Assembly: GCA_947179485.1 (NCBI GenBank)
Contig: OX359245.1
Location: 58,391,067-58,455,066 of the forward strand
From: Allacma fusca
Lineage: Eukaryota; Arthropoda; Collembola; Symphypleona; Sminthuridae
Direction of reading: 5' to 3'
Length of the DNA stretch: 64,000 nt
The position numbers and the translations under genes were made by a program. The notes beneath the pieces were generated by a model that was given only the letters and a program-made list of their open reading frames with translations, ran no database searches and was not told where the DNA came from. Positions 59,660 to 64,000 of the stretch are shown piece after piece (the stretch's first letter is position 1; every line of letters starts with the position of its first letter).

Positions 59660-60954
59660 AATACTAAAATTCAGTCGAAATTCCTTACTTTTTGGGTTAC
59701 GTATTACAAATATCAACCCGATTGCCCCTTTTCCTGAAAGTTATGTCAATCATTCAGAAACTTTTTTAAACTTATTTCACGGTACAAATATCATTTCAGT
59801 ATATTAATTATTGCCGTATTAGGTTAAATATCCAATTATGAGGTCAATAAATTCTGGAGACACGTCGGTGGATAATGGCAACTTGTCATTTCGTTTTCAT
59901 AAACTTCAGGTAATTTATGGAAATGTTATCTGTGCTGAATCTTGTAAACTGCAGATAATTTTATAATGCGCACAAAATCAAGCATGGAATGAATTCAGCC
60001 TAACCACCCACTAAACACTGGCCCCTTACCCCCTGAATAAAATTGTTCTATTGCGTTTGGCGAATAGTTACCTGGCAGAGTCAAAATACATTCAATACAT
60101 TTAAAGTGTTTGCAAAACATTCGAAATCAGCATATAGTAGAGGAAACTTCTGACTCTGACCATGATTTCGTTATAGTCACAGAAAATAAATAAAATATCT
60201 AAAGAACTTTCAAAACTCCACGTTATTTTTCGCCCGAAATTTGTAAATCAGTACTACACGGAAATACAATCAGCTCAAGATAAAATACATTTTCAAGATA
60301 AGCATCGTACACAGAGACATTACGCTACAATATATGTATTTGGGTTATAGAAGGCAAAATTGTTCGTGTTGAGCAAATGACCCAAATTCGTAACATTGAT
60401 CCTGCCTTCTCAAGATTGAATCAAATTGGCAATGAGTATATCAGCCAGTGTGTATGTAGACGAGACGTGAAAGCTTATTAAATATTTTCTGGTTGAAGCG
60501 TGCGTCTCTAGACCTTTGTTGTATGTTTCAGTATTCATGTGTGGGAGAAGTAATGATACTCGCCGTCTGCTGCAAATAATGCGATAATAACACAACGTTT
60601 AATGTTTTCGGCCAGAAGTCTTATGTAGAGATTGCTTTCATCAACGATAGTGATAATTTGCATAAAGCAATCATCTGATTCGTAATTTACCGGGACAGAT
60701 GTTATTCCTTTTAATTCCTTGACTCATTGCCACTTCCCGTTCAGTTGCTCTTTAGATAATCTAGAGACTCTAATTAGGACTAAGGAATGCTCTACTTGGA
60801 CGCAAGCGCTCTAAAATGTGCACACTGATTACGTCAGACCACGCGATAGCATGCCTTGCATTTAAAAAAATGAATTTTCTACATCAAATGTTCCCAAGGA
60901 ATGGAAAAACGCCTGCCAATAAATATACGTGCCACTTTATCTTACTAATATATA
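59660..60954. other. Intergenic, no gene seen
   Basis: No coding, RNA or repeat structure recognised. Confidence 0.35.
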
Positions 60955-61075
60955 ATGCACATGTGTTCCTGGGGGAAATTTAATAATGCCAATATAAAGG
61001 GAATGACATGTAAGAGGAAACCATTATATGGAAATTTCAATGTATAGTGGATTCCAAGGGATGACAAAATGCACT
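60955..61075. mobile_element. Rearranged fragment of the Tigger-like MITE
   Basis: A right-terminal sequence (aagaggaaaccattatatggaaatttcaatg) is directly followed by left-terminal-like sequence (agtggattccaagggatgac), the same motifs as the ends of the element at 38606, in head-to-tail order. Confidence 0.5.
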
Positions 61076-61270
61076 GAATATTACAATACACAAAAATTCA
61101 CTGTACAGAGTTAAACATATTCTTCTTTTGCGTTAGCTCATATACGCATGAAATGATTATAGATCTTCAAATTAAAAACACTATTAATATTATAGATTCG
61201 ACAAAATTGTCCGTAGTGATCCTTGTACAGCAATAGTATCAACTGTTTGGTCTGGAAATTTGGAACGGAT

Positions 61271-63100
61271 TTACAATTTATTAGTTTGCATGAATAAATT
61301 TAACGTAAATTTCAAATTCCTCGAACTTTTGATCCAGTCCAAAATTTTGTTAAGGAATTGAACAGTGCCAGCATTATTAACTGGAAAGGAAACGTCAAAA
61401 TTTCGGCAAAGATTAGTGTGTCGTGCAGATTTAGGCTGCTTCAAAATGGCCCCCCAGTAGTCCATGTGCTGCTGATGTGGCCTCATGAGCACGGCAAGAG
61501 CTTGGAAGATCTGATACACCATCTTTTTAATCTCAGCTGTGGATCAGAAGTAGTCCCAATATTTTCTGCAGGCTTTCATGGGCAATGATACGGGTGTTGG
61601 AGAACTGCTGATGAGTAGCATCAGGGCTGGGGCGTAGCTAGTGTCCCCTAGCGAGATGGACTTGATGATATCCCTGGCTTCTCCCGCTGTACATATAAAC
61701 AAGTACTGGAGTTTTTGGTCATCAATGTGACTCTTGTCATCCTTCACCACTACCTTGAAGCAGTGCATCGCATGGGTACAAAAATATTGTACCTGGACCT
61801 GGACCTGGACCCAAATAGTGGGTACCCGCAAAAATCGTACCCAAACCCGTACCTGAATGAAAGTACCCATTAAGTAAATGTTGGTACCTTGACCTGATTG
61901 TTTTGCAAGTAGAGCCTACCTGTACCTAAATTTTACCCGTACCCAAAATATACCCAATATATGGACCTGCACCTGAAACATTTTCCTACGTACCTGTACC
62001 CAATCAGGTACTTTAAAAAGAATTACTGTAAACGATTCAACATGATGAAATTCGATGATTTACATCACAACAGTTACAAGCTGGACAAAATTCTGCCTCG
62101 TCATAATTTTTGCAATACTAGACATCTTAATGAAACTATAACTTCTATACCATCTGAGGTATTGCCATGTCCAATTAAATCTTCCACTTCTAGGTCATCC
62201 TCCATAACCACAGTATCATTTAACACCATTTTTACTGAATCACACGTGGAATTTGTAATTACACGAACTTATTGCTGGCACGTTGTGCTAAGTCAACCAT
62301 CTCTATTGCATAAACGTATGCTTTTTCAAAAATTGGGGTGAAATCCTGAAAACACGCTGAATATCAAAACTAACCTGTAGGTCGGAGAGAGAGGCACAAA
62401 CTACACTAGATGCCTCGTAAGATGGATTTTTGATTGTAAAAGTATCCACATTTGCAGGTATTAGTTTGTCAGGTCCAGGTATATTGAAAGCTTGTACTTG
62501 TTCCTGTCAGGTACAACCCAAAAATTTCCAAGTTTGTACCTGTACCCGACACCTGGTTTTGTACCCAAAATTTGGGTACATATAGCTAGTACCCATAAAG
62601 TACCCATTCAGTTTGGGTACTTAAACAGTGTACCCATTTCGGACCTGGACCTGCCCCTGTACCCAAATACTCAGGTACTACCCGTACCCATGCGATGCAC
62701 TACCTTGAAGACTAGATCCGGGATGGGCTGTTGCACTAGATGTGTGATTTGTTTGGTTAGCACATGACTCAAGTTGTTGAGCCAGTAACTTGGCCACTGC
62801 CAAATACTCGGTTCTCGGGCGGGATAATTAGCTGCGTCTGCGGCGGAAACAATCTTGTCTTGATCAGTCTCCAGCTTCTTCTCACTGGTTTTACACTCCT
62901 TCAGGCAGGACTCGGTGGTCCATCGTTGATTGGAGTTGTAGGATGATTTGCGACAATTGCCTGAAGCATTGCCAATTTTCCGGATATGGCTTGTCGCACA
63001 CGTAATAAAGTTTCTAGGGTCATTGCTCCTCACACATGAGCAAACCACTGAGAACAAGGTAAGGTTAGGACGCAAATAACTGATTATTCGACATTAATTC
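61271..63100 (-). pseudogene. BEL/Pao retrotransposon gag region, interrupted
   Basis: Minus-strand frames on both sides of an insertion carry DUF1759-type gag features of BEL/Pao elements: a WPSYW block (near 62790) upstream, and KLQYLFICTAGEARDII followed by GDTSYAPALMLL (near 61590-61730) downstream. The coding region is split by the hAT-type element at 61761-62702 and degenerates below 61540, so it is a dead copy. Protease, reverse transcriptase and integrase are not present in this window. Confidence 0.6.
61761..62702. mobile_element. hAT-type MITE inserted in BEL/Pao gag, 942 bp
   Basis: Ends CAGTGCATCGCATGGGTAC / GTACCCATGCGATGCACTA are inverted repeats (only the terminal base differs). 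They are flanked by the exact 8-bp duplication CCTTGAAG (61753-61760, 62703-62710). The subterminal regions are long tracts of GTACCC, GTACCTG and ACCTGGACCTGG motifs in opposite sense. The frame at 61961-62341 in the middle shows no transposase similarity that I recognise. Confidence 0.88.
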
Positions 63101-63120
63101 GTTCCTAGCCAGGGAGCCAA

Positions 63121-64000
63121 TGTTTCGTGCAGATTTATACTGAGCGAAATGCCGTGAGTATGCTCTGAGCAGATTAATAATTGCTGGAATAATTTACACG
63201 TACGACGACCTTCGTTTATGGCAAAATTAAAGTAATTATTTATTACTTTTAAGACAAAAATACAACATCAGAGTCTGTAGTGCGAGTGACAGAGTCACGG
63301 GGAGAGCGAATATTGGTTTTCTAGGATGATTACGAAATCAGATTGTCCATGCACATTTTATAGCTTTTATAGGTAGCTGGGGGATTGGAGTCTTTCGGTC
63401 TCCCATTCACTAAATCTAAGTTTAAGTGGGTTGGAGGTTAGATTTTTCAAGAGAACATATATAACAAATTCCTAGAATAAATTCAATAGGTAAAATTACT
63501 AGTAGTGTTAGGCAAATACTGACCAGGTAAACATTCAGATTCAAACTAGCTAGATTAGAGTTTTAGCACACAATCATTCTCGAAGTTTGCGAGAAACAAT
63601 ATTCCAAATTTAACAATGTCACCAGTAGCAAAGATCGATGCGGTTATAAAAGTATCCTGTATTTCCTTGAGGGACCGTGGTTTGATGAGTTTCTAAGGTA
63701 CTACTTAAATGATCATCCCATCACACAATTTCAATCCTCGAAGTTTATTACAATACTGACTGACATAAAATAATTTAATAATAAGCAAGGGTGAAAACGT
63801 ATTTTTTTAAAAGTAGATTGAGTAATTTGATTCTTGAAACGAGACGGGGCAGTTGCATATCCTGTCTCAACGTGACCTTTTTGTGGAACAAAGTCCCACA
63901 TACCCCCTTTAATCCGAAGTACTTGGAAGTAATTGCAAATTTTACCCAATCACTATATTCCAAATAAAGTAATTATTGATACTTCGTTCACATGATGTTA
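63121..64000 (-). mobile_element. Candidate 5' LTR of the BEL/Pao element (extends to or past the window edge)
   Basis: On the minus strand ...GCACGAAACA is followed directly by TTGGCTCCCTGGCTAGGAAC, which has the form of a primer-binding site. The gag frame follows. Within the upstream sequence CTACCTATAAAAGC (about 63361-63374) is a TATA-like promoter. The far end is not seen, so LTR status is inferred. Confidence 0.4.

Noticed and set aside
61961-62341. 126-codon plus-strand frame inside the hAT-type MITE as a transposase
   Set aside because: No BED finger, RNase-H-like or hAT dimerisation motif visible; composition looks random.

Overview
The window looks like nuclear DNA from an arthropod. 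Coding exons are interrupted by short GT-AG introns (mostly 50-250 bp), intergenic DNA is AT-rich, and DNA transposons are abundant. The gene set is a divergent ionotropic receptor, a type-B carboxylesterase, a fatty acyl-CoA reductase, a pacifastin/WAP inhibitor, a CRAL-TRIO protein and a gustatory-receptor-like fragment. A springtail (Collembola) would fit this set, but I cannot prove it from the sequence. No rRNA, tRNA or CRISPR was recognised. Exon-intron models were built by hand from splice consensus and frame continuity, so boundaries may be off by a base or two.

1-8.4 kb: a self-contained block. On the minus strand lies a protein-primed type-B DNA polymerase of the Polinton/Maverick kind (open for more than 1,160 codons and running off the left edge), preceded by a 334-aa acidic C2H2 protein whose stop codon overlaps the first candidate ATG of the polymerase frame. 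On the plus strand, divergently, lie two intron-containing genes (386 and 212 aa) that I do not recognise. This is the best candidate for an undescribed system. 8.6-15.7 kb: repeat territory, with a 1.33-kb hAT-type element (8-bp target duplication) carrying a nested MITE, a pogo/Tigger remnant, and a 1.58-kb foldback whose centre is a 28-bp satellite. 16.3-18.3 kb: intronless ionotropic receptor. 20.6-22.3 kb: seven-exon trypsin-like protease. 23.0-26.1 kb: nine-exon secreted carboxylesterase with an altered oxyanion-hole motif. 26.9-27.2 kb: degenerate Penelope-like GIY-YIG fragment. 28.3-29.2 kb: small unknown four-exon gene, divergent from a 2,136-aa bHLH protein (29.8-36.4 kb, USF3-like) with strong Q/S/N and SGH repeats. 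36.8-37.4 kb: secreted pacifastin-WAP fusion.

37.5-56 kb is almost wholly non-coding and full of non-autonomous elements, several with exact target duplications, plus an LTR at 43.1-44.4 kb. It also holds a partial CRAL-TRIO gene (48.3-49.2 kb) and a gustatory-receptor-like fragment (52.7-53.0 kb). 56.3-59.6 kb: seven-exon fatty acyl-CoA reductase. 61.3 kb to the end: a decayed BEL/Pao retrotransposon (gag, minus strand, with a candidate 5' LTR) split by a hAT-type insertion.

Apart from the polymerase block the genes are independent loci, as expected of an animal chromosome. The polymerase block is the only place where neighbouring genes look functionally linked.
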